From Mycobacterium lehmannii (GTDB taxonomy: Bacteria > Actinomycetota > Actinomycetes > Mycobacteriales > Mycobacteriaceae), in NCBI RefSeq assembly GCF_002245535.1, contig NZ_NKCN01000019.1, positions 52,089 to 116,088 of the forward strand: a stretch of 64,000 nucleotides of DNA. The letters are read 5' to 3'. The notes beneath the pieces were generated by a model that was not told the origin of the DNA, did not search any database, and worked only from the letters and a program-made list of their open reading frames with translations. Position numbers and translations under genes: made by a program. The number at the start of each line of letters is the position of its first letter. Position 1 is the stretch's first letter. Below are positions 57,073-64,000 of the stretch, piece after piece.

Positions 57073-57984
57073 ATGACCAACCTGCTGCGGCGCTCCGAAC
57101 TCGCCCTGCCCGCAAGTAACGACCACATGTTCGCCAAGGCCGCCGGGTGCGGTGCGGACCTGGTGTTCCTCGATCTGGAGGACGCGGTACCGCCCGCCTT
57201 CAAGGTGCAGTCACGCGCCAAGGCGATCACGGCGCTCAACGAGATCGACTGGGGCAGTACAGCACGTGCGATCCGCATCAACGGCCTCGACACACCGTGG
57301 TGTCACGACGATCTGATCGAGGTCGTCACCCATGCGGGCCGCAACCTCGACACCGTCGTGATTCCGAAGGCGCGTACGGCCCGCGATGTGTGGTGGGTCG
57401 ACGTGCTGCTGACCCAGCTGGAGTCGAAGCTGGGTCTGGACAACCGGATTCGGCTGGAGGTGCTGATCGAAGAGGTCGAAGGCCTGGCCAACGCCGAAGC
57501 CATCGCCACGGCCAGTTCCCGTCTCGACGCGCTCATCTTCGGGGTCGGTGACTTCTCCCTGTCGCAGGGCGCGCGGGTGGACACCAACTTCGACCCGCTG
57601 GGCGAATACGTCGGCGACTTCTGGGCCTACGCCCGCAACAAAGTCATCGTCGCCGCTCGCATCGCCGGCATCGACGCGGTCGACTCGCCCTACCCCGACT
57701 TCGGCAACCTCGCCGGATACGAGCGCGACGCGCGCCGGTCGGCGCTGATGGGCTACACCGGCAAGTGGGCCATTCACCCCGACCAGGTGCCGATCGCCAA
57801 CGACGTGTACGCACCGACGCCCGACCAGATCGCCCTGGCCGAACGCAACGTCGCCGCATACCGCGAAGCGGAGAACAACGGCCGCGGCGCGGTGGGCGTT
57901 GAAGGTGTGCTGGTCGACGCCGCGCACGTCAAGATGGCCGAAGAGACGCTGGCCCGTGCGGCGTTGATCGCGTCGAAATCCTGA
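57073..57984 (+). CDS. HpcH/HpaI aldolase or citrate-lyase-beta-like (CitE/malyl-CoA lyase) enzyme
   Basis: A 303-residue TIM-barrel lyase. LLRRSELALPASNDHMF is near the start, followed by VFLDLEDAVPP with metal-binding acid, IRINGLDTPWC with conserved Arg, LEVLIEEVEGLANAEAIA with Glu, and IFGVGDFSLS with Asp. GYTGKWAIHPDQVPIAN is a typical CitE/malyl-CoA-lyase signature. It probably cleaves a hydroxyacyl-CoA formed after the CoA transferase step. It ends convergently with the DyP peroxidase gene. Confidence 0.9.
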   Translation: MTNLLRRSELALPASNDHMFAKAAGCGADLVFLDLEDAVPPAFKVQSRAKAITALNEIDWGSTARAIRINGLDTPWCHDDLIEVVTHAGRNLDTVVIPKARTARDVWWVDVLLTQLESKLGLDNRIRLEVLIEEVEGLANAEAIATASSRLDALIFGVGDFSLSQGARVDTNFDPLGEYVGDFWAYARNKVIVAARIAGIDAVDSPYPDFGNLAGYERDARRSALMGYTGKWAIHPDQVPIANDVYAPTPDQIALAERNVAAYREAENNGRGAVGVEGVLVDAAHVKMAEETLARAALIASKS

Positions 57985-57992
57985 TCCGGCGC

Positions 57993-59210
57993 CTAGGACA
58001 ACAGCGTCTGGCCCAGGTAGGCGCCCGACTCGACTCCCGGCAGGATCGCGAACGTCGCCGACCCGATCGTGGTGATCCACTCGTTCAGCGCATCGGCCGC
58101 GGCGAGCCGCCGCTGCACCGGTGTGAACTGCACGGCCGGATCACGTTGGTACGCAGCGAAGATGAGCCCGCTGTCCGTGATACGCCCGGCGGGCGGCGCG
58201 TCGTCATAGTTGTAGGGCCTGCGCAGAAACCGTTCGTCGTCGCTGTGCGGACGGGCCAGCGCGACATGCGCATTCGGCGGGATCACCGGTATGCCGTCTT
58301 CGGCCGCGTCGAAGTCCGGGACGTCGTCTTCCCGCCGCCCGGTCAACGGCGCGCCGCTGTCGAGGCGACGGCCGACGCTGAGTTCCTTGCTGGTCCGGTC
58401 GAGCTCGTCCCACGTGTCCAGCTCCGCGCGGATGCGGCGCAGCACCAGCGTCGTACCCCCGGCGAACCACGGCTGATCGTCACCGGAATCCCAGACGTGC
58501 CGATCGAAACCCGCCTCATCGACGACGTTGGCGGTCCCGTCGACCTGGCCCATCAGATTTCGCATACTGTGCGCACCCGAGCCCGCTGCTTGCCGAAACC
58601 CCTTCTGCCGCCATCGCTGCCGGGTCATGGTGCGCACGTTCTTCAGCAGCACTCGGCTGGTGTGAGCGACGGTGATCGGGTCGTCGGCACAGATCTGCAG
58701 CAGGAGGTCACCGCCGCACCACTGCGGTTCGAGCCGGTCGGTGGCGAAGGCCGGCGGATCGGCGACCGCCCGTGGGCGCCGATTCCCGAGCCCGATCCGG
58801 TCGAACAGGCTCGGCCCGACACCGACGGTGACGGTGAGCCTGGCCGGCCGTTGCGCCAGTTCGGGTTCGGTGTCGGCCAGAGCGGGAGTGCCTTGGGTCA
58901 AGCGCTCGGCGTCCGACGTCCACAGCCTCAGCACGGCTGCCAACGTCTCCCGCGGGTCGCGATGCGGCTGCGGTTCGAGGTCGAGTGCGACGAACAACGC
59001 GTGCGCCTGCGGGGACGTCGCGACACCGGCCTGATGCGCCCCGTGAAACGGTTCGACGGCCCGGTCAACGGCGTCGGCAGGAACCGCGGATTGGGCGATG
59101 CCGCTGTGGCTCAGCGTCGCCCCCGCCGCCACCGCGACGGCGCTGCCCGCGAGAAGACGACGCCGATTGAGGTGGAACCGACCGTCGGCCACGCCGTCAC
59201 CCATGGTCAT
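57993..59210 (-). CDS. Tat-exported DyP-type peroxidase (EfeB-like)
   Basis: A 405-residue haem peroxidase. It starts MTMGDGVADGRFHLNRRRLLAG, a twin-arginine-type signal, and continues AVAVAAGATLSHSG to an Ala-rich cleavage region. MGQVDGTANVVDE is the GxxDG DyP motif; the region of VIPPNAHVALARPHS includes the likely proximal His, and ERFLRRPYNYDD follows. EfeB-type DyPs take part in iron or haem handling outside the cell. It is encoded with a copper chaperone and PepSY protein. Start is ATG 59210 or 59204, overlapping the PCuAC gene. Confidence 0.9.
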   Translation of the reverse strand: MTMGDGVADGRFHLNRRRLLAGSAVAVAAGATLSHSGIAQSAVPADAVDRAVEPFHGAHQAGVATSPQAHALFVALDLEPQPHRDPRETLAAVLRLWTSDAERLTQGTPALADTEPELAQRPARLTVTVGVGPSLFDRIGLGNRRPRAVADPPAFATDRLEPQWCGGDLLLQICADDPITVAHTSRVLLKNVRTMTRQRWRQKGFRQAAGSGAHSMRNLMGQVDGTANVVDEAGFDRHVWDSGDDQPWFAGGTTLVLRRIRAELDTWDELDRTSKELSVGRRLDSGAPLTGRREDDVPDFDAAEDGIPVIPPNAHVALARPHSDDERFLRRPYNYDDAPPAGRITDSGLIFAAYQRDPAVQFTPVQRRLAAADALNEWITTIGSATFAILPGVESGAYLGQTLLS

Positions 59211-59718
59211 GGTGTGGTGCGGAACCGCCCGTGGCCGGTTGGTAATCCTCGTTGGCACCGGCGAAGTCACGCACCTGGGCGGTGACCGGCAGCGTCGACC
59301 CGTCCTCGAACTCGACGGTCAGCGTCACCTCGGAACCGGGCAGCAGGGGCTGTCTGAGGTCCATCAGCATCAGGTGGTCACCACCTGGCACCAGGGCGTG
59401 TGAGCCTCCGGCCGGGATCATCAGGCCCCCGTCTTTGGCGCGCATCGTCCTGGCGCCCGCGTCGACCGCCACTTCGTGCACCTCGACCCGTCCGGCGGCG
59501 TCCGAGCGCCCGGAGACGATGCGCGCGTCGTGGTGCCCGGCGTTGGTGAACGTGCCGAACACCGCGGCCATACCGGTCTCGGCCGCACTGGCCCATTGGT
59601 CGGCGAACGTCACCTCCGAGGCCATCGGCCCTTCGTCGTGTTGGCCATGTGCCGTGCAAGCCGCCACGACGGCCGCTGTGATGAAAAGTACCAGCGCGTG
59701 ATAGATCCTGTTAGACAT
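59197..59718 (-). CDS. PCuAC-type copper chaperone lipoprotein
   Basis: A 173-residue lipoprotein (signal MSNRIYHALVLFITAAVVAAC with lipidation Cys near residue 21). The PCuAC core has metal-binding His/Met residues: VHEVAVDAG, MRAKDGGLMIPAG, and HALVPGGDHLMLMDLR, fitting H(M)X10MX21HXM. It ends with a His-rich tail PHHDHG. Such proteins deliver Cu(I) in the periplasm. It overlaps the PepSY gene by 8 nt and the DyP start. The upstream frame to 59841 is a shadow over the PepSY gene. Confidence 0.9.
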   Translation of the reverse strand: MSNRIYHALVLFITAAVVAACTAHGQHDEGPMASEVTFADQWASAAETGMAAVFGTFTNAGHHDARIVSGRSDAAGRVEVHEVAVDAGARTMRAKDGGLMIPAGGSHALVPGGDHLMLMDLRQPLLPGSEVTLTVEFEDGSTLPVTAQVRDFAGANEDYQPATGGSAPHHDHG

Positions 59719-61126
59719 CGACTTTCGCCTCCTGCTCGGCGCCCCGCTTCTTGACCGCTCCGACGATGAGGTCGACGACCACGAATGCGGCGAGGCTGAG
59801 GCCGAACAGCGGCAACGCCCAACCCACCGCGACCGCACCAACCACGAGCAACGTGATCACCCCCGGGTGCAGACCATGCAGGACGCCTCGCAGCGGCGGG
59901 CGACCAGCCGCCCACGCCGAACCCTTTGTCGGCCTGCGTTGCCACCACATGAGGTAACCGCGGACGACGATCGTGATCAGCCCAATCGCGGTGAGCGCCA
60001 ACACGATCTGGTTCACCACCCCGAACAACACCCCCATGTGCGCGTCGATCGCCCAGTTGGTGAGCTTGGCCAGAAGCGGCCACTCGGCCTGATTGACCCG
60101 GTCGATGATCGCTCCGGAATCGGGGTCCACCGAGACCGCGTCGTACCGAGTGGGCCAGTCGCGCTTGTTCTCCGCGACTTCCCAACCCTGGCCGTCGCCG
60201 CGGGGAGGGTACATCCACATCGGGCCGGACAGGCCCGCGGCGCGTGCCGCGCTCAACGCGGTGTCCGCGCCGTGTAGTGCGGCGTCATCGCCGCCGACGA
60301 CGGCCTCTCCGTGGTGATGCCCATGGCCCGCGTCGGTGTCGGTCGACTGCATGAGTGCGGTGTCCACCAACGGCGCTGTGGTGTTCAGCCTTTCCTGCAG
60401 CAGATTGACCGTCTCACCGCCGTAGCGCGACCAGGTGATGCCGGTGACCGACAGCCCGAGCAGCGCAACGATGATCCAAACCCCCACCGCGCCATGCCAG
60501 GACAGGGTGCGGCGACGGTCTGTCTTGTCTCGGTCGGGAAGCGCGATGCGACGCAGCTTCTTGGTGTCGCGGCGGTGCAGATACCACAGCGCCAGACCCG
60601 CCAGCGCGATCACCCACAACCAGCTCGCCGCAAGCTCGCTGTAGTTGCGGCCCACGGCCCCGAGATGCAGGTTGCGGTGCAGCTCGTCGAACCACGCGCG
60701 CACCGGCAGCCACTGGCCGTAGGTGGTCAGCGCGCCACTGATCTCACCGCTGTACGGGTCGACGAATACCGTTCTCGCATAGTCGGGGGGAACGTCGTCC
60801 ACCGCGAGCACGACGCGTGTGGTGTCATCGGCCGCGACGGGCGGGCCGATCTGCTCCACCGTTCCCTCGGGGTATTCGGCACGCACGGCGCGCAGCTGTT
60901 CGGCCAGGGGGATTCGGTGCTCCCCGACGTTGTCGACGGTGACCTTCTCGCGGTAGACCGCGTCGTCGATCTGGGGAATGACCGCGTACAACAAGCCGGT
61001 GACAGCGGCGATCAGAATGAACGGACCGACGAAAACGCCGGCATAGAAATGCAATCGAAGTAACAGCGCACGCACGCCGCGCTGGCGCTGACGCGCGGGC
61101 GTGCCGAGGGTGGGGGTCGTTGTCAT
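59711..61126 (-). CDS. PepSY-associated transmembrane protein
   Basis: A 471-residue PepSY-TM protein with about four hydrophobic helices (near residues 25-45, 180-200, 230-250 and 400-420), with PepSY-like segments RVVLAVDDVPPDYARTVFVDPYSGEI and HDxxHRNLHLG-like WFDELHRNLHLGAVG. A His-rich loop DAGHGHHHGE may bind metal. The family includes PiuB-like iron- or copper-regulated proteins. Start is ATG 61126 (MTTTPTLGTPARQ); the upstream frame extends into the gap. It is the second gene of the metal cluster. Confidence 0.88.
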   Translation of the reverse strand: MTTTPTLGTPARQRQRGVRALLLRLHFYAGVFVGPFILIAAVTGLLYAVIPQIDDAVYREKVTVDNVGEHRIPLAEQLRAVRAEYPEGTVEQIGPPVAADDTTRVVLAVDDVPPDYARTVFVDPYSGEISGALTTYGQWLPVRAWFDELHRNLHLGAVGRNYSELAASWLWVIALAGLALWYLHRRDTKKLRRIALPDRDKTDRRRTLSWHGAVGVWIIVALLGLSVTGITWSRYGGETVNLLQERLNTTAPLVDTALMQSTDTDAGHGHHHGEAVVGGDDAALHGADTALSAARAAGLSGPMWMYPPRGDGQGWEVAENKRDWPTRYDAVSVDPDSGAIIDRVNQAEWPLLAKLTNWAIDAHMGVLFGVVNQIVLALTAIGLITIVVRGYLMWWQRRPTKGSAWAAGRPPLRGVLHGLHPGVITLLVVGAVAVGWALPLFGLSLAAFVVVDLIVGAVKKRGAEQEAKVDV

Positions 61127-61205
61127 GAATGGCGGACCTTCAGCCGGCGGCCCGGCGAGCACGCTCGACGAGCCGGAAATTGAGGTGAGGTGAGTTACGT
61201 CGAAA

Positions 61206-61225
61206 GCCGCGACGCCTGTCGCGGC
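61206..61225 (-). terminator. 8-bp GC hairpin between the membrane protein and PepSY gene
   Basis: GCCGCGAC (61206-61213) and GTCGCGGC (61218-61225) are perfect complements with a GCCT loop. On the minus strand the stem is followed by CTTTCG, a weak T-run. It lies just after the stop of the membrane gene (61248), so it could partly terminate or attenuate transcription into the PepSY gene. Confidence 0.5.
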
Positions 61226-61247
61226 CGATCTCGGTGCGCGGCGGGGG

Positions 61248-61796
61248 CTAAGCCGCCGTTGCCAACCTCAGTGGCGGAGCACGCATGCCGAGGCCGCAAC
61301 TCAACAGGACGGACTCGGCGACAACGGTTTTGACGACACGGTGTACCCGCCGCGCGCGCGGGCGCAGTCCGGACGTGGCGAAGATCCGCAGCCACTGCAA
61401 CACCGATACGCAGACGACGTAGAGGTATTCGACGGCAGCGATCGCCGTTCCCAGGATCACGGCGGCCGCGATATGGGCCGCGGTCATCGCGGGCGTCAGG
61501 CCAAGGGCGGCGGCCGAGTGCACGTGCCCACCGGCGATGACGAAGGACAGGTGGCCGAGGAGTTGGGCGAGGCTCAGGGCGCCGACGGCGCCGAGCAACC
61601 GCCTGTGACGACCGTCGAGCGCGGGTCGGGCGACCACGGCGCCCACGGTGGCGCAGACGAGCATCGCGACGATCAGCGCCGATCCCGCGGGAAGCTGACC
61701 GCCGGCGAACGTATGCGCGGTCGCGGTCAAGACGGCAGAACACGAGCCGACCAGACCCCCGCGCACCCAACGTGCGCGCGACTTCGGCGTGTTCAC
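61248..61796 (-). CDS. Integral membrane protein of the metal cluster
   Basis: A 182-residue protein with four hydrophobic segments (about residues 13-33, 38-58, 66-88 and 100-130). It has two His residues in GGHVHS, where metal could bind, and ends in a basic C-terminal region with a late Cys (LLSCGLGMRAPP). It lies upstream of PepSY, PCuAC and DyP genes in the same direction, suggesting a role in copper or iron handling. No known family name is recalled. Starts at ATG 61796. Confidence 0.78.
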   Translation of the reverse strand: MNTPKSRARWVRGGLVGSCSAVLTATAHTFAGGQLPAGSALIVAMLVCATVGAVVARPALDGRHRRLLGAVGALSLAQLLGHLSFVIAGGHVHSAAALGLTPAMTAAHIAAAVILGTAIAAVEYLYVVCVSVLQWLRIFATSGLRPRARRVHRVVKTVVAESVLLSCGLGMRAPPLRLATAA

Positions 61797-61826
61797 CTGC
61801 AGAACTCTACCGTCGGCGCCGCCGGG

Positions 61827-62702
61827 TCAGCCCTCGACCACCACACCCGCGGCGGCTTCGATGGGTTTCACCACCGCCGTGAAGTCCGATTCGGCCCCCT
61901 CGCTGGCCATCGTCGCCTCCCAGACCTGGCCAACGGCGTCGGCGAGTTCGGTCGGCAGGCCCAGCGCCCTGGCCTCGTCGAGGTAGAGCCGGACGTCCTT
62001 GACCATCAACCCCGTCGCGAAGCCGTAGTCGAACGTGCGGGGTAGCACCGCCCGCGGGAATTTGTCCCGACTGGCGTGAGTGCCACCGGAACCGGCGTTG
62101 AGGACATCAATCATCACCCGGGCGTCGAGTCCTGCCTTCACACCGGCCACCATCGCCTCGGCGGTGACAGCCAGTGTCGTCGCGGCGATGACGTTGTTGA
62201 CGAGCTTCATCGTCTGCGCAGCGCCGGGCTTCTCGCCGACGAATGTCGGCCGTCCGAGGGTTTCGAACAGCGGTGCGCACCTCTGGTAGTGAGCCCGCGG
62301 CCCCGACACCATGATGGCCAGGGTGCCCGCCTCGGCCCCGTGCACACCGCCGCTGACGGGACTGTCGAGCGCCGCGATCCCGCGCTCGGCCAACAGCGCG
62401 CTGTTGCGCTGCGCGGCTTGGCTTCCCACCGTCGACAGGTCGACGAAACGCTCGACGACGGTCCCGCAGGCGACCTCTGCGGCGACGGACTCCGAGGCCT
62501 GCGGGCTGGGCAGGCTCGCCAGTATCGTCGGCGCGCGGTCGGCGACCTCGCGCGCCGAGGCCGCCCGCTCGGCACCGGCGTCAACCGCCCTGTCGACCAC
62601 CGCGGGGCGGGCGTCGCAGACGACCACCCGATGCCCGGCCGCCCGCAGGCGGTCTGCCATCGGGAAGCCCATGTTGCCGAGTCCGACGAATCCGATGTCC
62701 AT
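61827..62702 (-). CDS. NAD(P)-dependent beta-hydroxyacid dehydrogenase (HIBADH-like)
   Basis: A 291-residue enzyme of the 3-hydroxyisobutyrate dehydrogenase group: MDIGFVGLGNMGFPMADRL at the N-terminus, substrate motif DSPVSGGVHGAEAGTLAIMVSG and catalytic Lys in MKLVNNVIAATT. The Rossmann motif and the second motif agree with family spacing. ATG 62702 is used; the longer frame upstream covers the CMD gene. It follows the CMD-family gene by 8 nt and should be cotranscribed with it. A second copy of this enzyme/CMD pairing is at 30.8-32.1 kb. Confidence 0.92.
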   Translation of the reverse strand: MDIGFVGLGNMGFPMADRLRAAGHRVVVCDARPAVVDRAVDAGAERAASAREVADRAPTILASLPSPQASESVAAEVACGTVVERFVDLSTVGSQAAQRNSALLAERGIAALDSPVSGGVHGAEAGTLAIMVSGPRAHYQRCAPLFETLGRPTFVGEKPGAAQTMKLVNNVIAATTLAVTAEAMVAGVKAGLDARVMIDVLNAGSGGTHASRDKFPRAVLPRTFDYGFATGLMVKDVRLYLDEARALGLPTELADAVGQVWEATMASEGAESDFTAVVKPIEAAAGVVVEG

Positions 62703-62710
62703 GCCGTGCC

Positions 62711-63094
62711 CTACCGCTGTTCGGCGTCGTCGAAGGCGGCGCGCGCGGTGCGGAAGGCCTCCACCGCAGCGGGCACACCTGCGTAGACCGCGACCTGCAT
62801 GAAGATCTCGCGGATCTCTTCGGGGGTTACGCCGTTGGTCAGGGCGCCTCGGACGTGGGTGCGAAGCTCGTTGGGGCGGTTCAACGCCGCGAGCATCGCA
62901 AGGTTGAGCATGCTGCGCGTCTTGTAGGACAGGCCGTCGCGTCCCCAAACCGCTCCCCAGCAGTACTCGGTCACCAAATCCTGGAACGGCCCGGTGAAAT
63001 CGTCGGCACTGTCTGCCGCCTTCTGCACATAGGCCTCACCGAGCACCGCCGTGCGGATCTCGCGGCCCTTGTCGTACACGTCTTGGTCCACCAC
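62711..63094 (-). CDS. Carboxymuconolactone decarboxylase-family protein
   Basis: A 127-residue CMD protein: VTEYCWGAVWGRDGLSYKTRSMLNLAML and VRGALTNGVTPEEIREIFMQVAVYAGVPAAVEAFR, both typical of 4-carboxymuconolactone decarboxylase. A single Cys in EYCWG; no CxxC. It precedes the HIBADH-like gene with an 8-nt gap. It may act on a lactone or serve as a redox/stress protein. Confidence 0.92.
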   Translation of the reverse strand: MVDQDVYDKGREIRTAVLGEAYVQKAADSADDFTGPFQDLVTEYCWGAVWGRDGLSYKTRSMLNLAMLAALNRPNELRTHVRGALTNGVTPEEIREIFMQVAVYAGVPAAVEAFRTARAAFDDAEQR

Positions 63095-63124
63095 TCGAGA
63101 GTGGCAGACCGCGACGAGCCGTGC

Positions 63125-63919
63125 TCAGCCGGCAGGTGCGGGGGCCGGAGCCGGAGGCGGCGGTGCGGGCGCGGGTGCGGGTGCCGCGAACGGCGCGGGG
63201 GCCGGAGGCGGAGGCAGTGGCGGCGCGGCCAACGGTGCAGGAGCCGGCGCTGGGGCCGGAGGCGGCGGGGGTGCCGGAGCCGGCTCGAGACGCGCCACCG
63301 CGTAGGCCGCACCCTCGGCGGCCATCCCATTCACGATGTAGGAGTTGTGCGCGAAGCTCGGCAGACCGATGGGAGCGCCGTTGCAGATCGTGTCCCCCTC
63401 GGCACACAGGTCCAACGTCTTGTCCTGATACGACGGTCCGATGACGATCGCGGGCGCACCGGCATCGGTGAGGAACTGATCCGAGGGCCTGCCGAACAGC
63501 ACGACAGCGGCAACGTGGTCGCCGACTTCCTCCGACATCGGCTCGGGGATGAACTCGCGGTACTCGGCGGGGATCTCCTCGGGGATCTCAGCGGACGTCA
63601 CATATCCGGCGACCGCGGCACCTTGTGAGAATCCGCCGAGCACGATGTCGGTGTCGGGGCATGCCGCGGCCGTCGACTCGACTTTCTGTCCCGCATCGCG
63701 GATTCCGTCGACGACCGTGCGTGCGAACTGGATGCGGTTGCCGAAGTCGCCGCTGGCCAGGTAGTTGACCGGATAGACGTCGATGGACCGTGGGCCGGCC
63801 TGGGCGCGCAGCTGGTCGACGAATGCCTGCCCGACCCCGCCGACACCGACCGGCTCGCCGGTCCCGCGCGCGAACACCACCTGCACGTCCGGGCAAGCGG
63901 GCGGCGGGGCCGTATACAC
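63125..63919 (-). CDS. Cutinase-family esterase with Pro/Ala-rich tail (N-terminus unclear)
   Basis: A 264-residue cutinase. The catalytic Ser is in LGGFSQGAAVAGY, Asp in CAEGDTICNG and His in FAHNSYIVNG, with the disulfide Cys residues present and VQVVFARGTGEP at the start of the fold. A C-terminal tail of about 60 residues is almost pure Pro/Ala, an exposed linker. The only in-frame start before the window end is GTG 63919; upstream codons to TGA 63998-64000 have no start and no hydrophobic stretch, so no signal peptide is visible. It may be truncated, frameshifted or expressed without a signal. Confidence 0.75.
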   Translation of the reverse strand: MYTAPPPACPDVQVVFARGTGEPVGVGGVGQAFVDQLRAQAGPRSIDVYPVNYLASGDFGNRIQFARTVVDGIRDAGQKVESTAAACPDTDIVLGGFSQGAAVAGYVTSAEIPEEIPAEYREFIPEPMSEEVGDHVAAVVLFGRPSDQFLTDAGAPAIVIGPSYQDKTLDLCAEGDTICNGAPIGLPSFAHNSYIVNGMAAEGAAYAVARLEPAPAPPPPPAPAPAPAPLAAPPLPPPPAPAPFAAPAPAPAPPPPAPAPAPAG

Positions 63920-64000
63920 ATCTGTCGCTGCCGACGTACGCCTAGGGCGCGACGTCAGTTGCAGCCCTACTCGCGTAAGAACACGACAGACACGAACTCA

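Noticed and set aside
55655..57076. Plus-strand 473-codon frame overlapping the CoA transferase in another frame
   Set aside because: It overlaps the end of the monooxygenase and the whole CoA transferase, is composed largely of Arg/Pro/Gly, and has no start context.
1..64000. CRISPR arrays, insertion sequences and rRNA genes
   Set aside because: No regularly spaced direct repeats, transposase motifs or rRNA-like sequence were found anywhere in the window; the 30-bp tandem units at 45449-45838 are in-frame protein repeats without spacers.

Overview
The window is a GC-rich chromosomal segment from an actinobacterium, almost certainly a rapidly growing Mycobacterium/Mycolicibacterium. Positions 1 to about 46,050 run, in inverted orientation, through the same gene order I know from M. 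tuberculosis Rv0803 (purL) down to Rv0757 (phoP) and Rv0756c. Typical mycobacterial genes are present: encapsulin with its DyP peroxidase, CYP126, CYP123, CYP51, PhoPR, an EspA/EspE-like protein, DUF5313 and a SigF-type sigma factor. Many genes start with GTG, and many have a TANNNT box 6-7 nt before the start codon, as expected for leaderless mycobacterial transcripts.

Region 1 (1-27 kb) carries scattered purine-biosynthesis genes, all on the minus strand: purL (cut by the window edge), purQ-purS, purC (with an intact oligopeptidase B gene, ptrB), purB and purD. Between them lie a lipoprotein beta-lactamase-like hydrolase, a VOC protein, aminopeptidase PepC, the DyP-encapsulin operon, an MBL-fold hydrolase, an FAD dehydrogenase, a DUF2334 protein, a glutathione-peroxidase-like enzyme, a TetR/DoxX pair around a long inverted repeat, a DUF559 nuclease-like gene next to a striking palindrome, CYP126, an amino-acid permease and a Tat-type esterase.

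Region 2 (27-42 kb) is oxidative and lipid metabolism. A CYP125-type P450 with its own operator and a TetR gene is followed by an orphan Esp-like protein. A minus-strand operon follows (aldehyde dehydrogenase, SDR, 3-hydroxyisobutyrate-dehydrogenase-like enzyme, CMD-family protein, unknown 408-residue protein). Divergent from it is the TetR-cyp123-SDR-cyp51-ferredoxin-NTF2-like-adhB-KSI-like-SDR operon. Two GGACAnnTGTCC palindromes lie in the divergent intergenic region.

Region 3 (42-47 kb) holds an AT-richer gap with a predicted 39-residue lipoprotein gene, a HIT protein, phoR and phoP with a PhoP-box-like repeat, and a divergent gene encoding 13 tandem decapeptide repeats. An unknown gene, an HNH nuclease and tRNA-Thr(UGU) follow.

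Region 4 (47-50 kb) looks like a self-contained stress-signalling module. A SigF-family sigma gene with its own SigF-type promoter is divergent from an RsbQ-like hydrolase and an RsbP-like PAS-PP2C phosphatase, with a small acidic-protein gene and an OhrR-like regulator beside it.

Region 5 (50-64 kb) has metE under a cobalamin riboswitch, then a GntR-controlled putative catabolic operon (flavin monooxygenase, CoA transferase, HpcH/CitE lyase). A metal-handling cluster follows (membrane protein, PepSY protein, PCuAC copper chaperone, Tat-exported DyP peroxidase), then an oxidoreductase/CMD pair and a cutinase whose start lacks a visible signal peptide.

All identifications come from reading the sequence and from recalled family knowledge; no database search was run.
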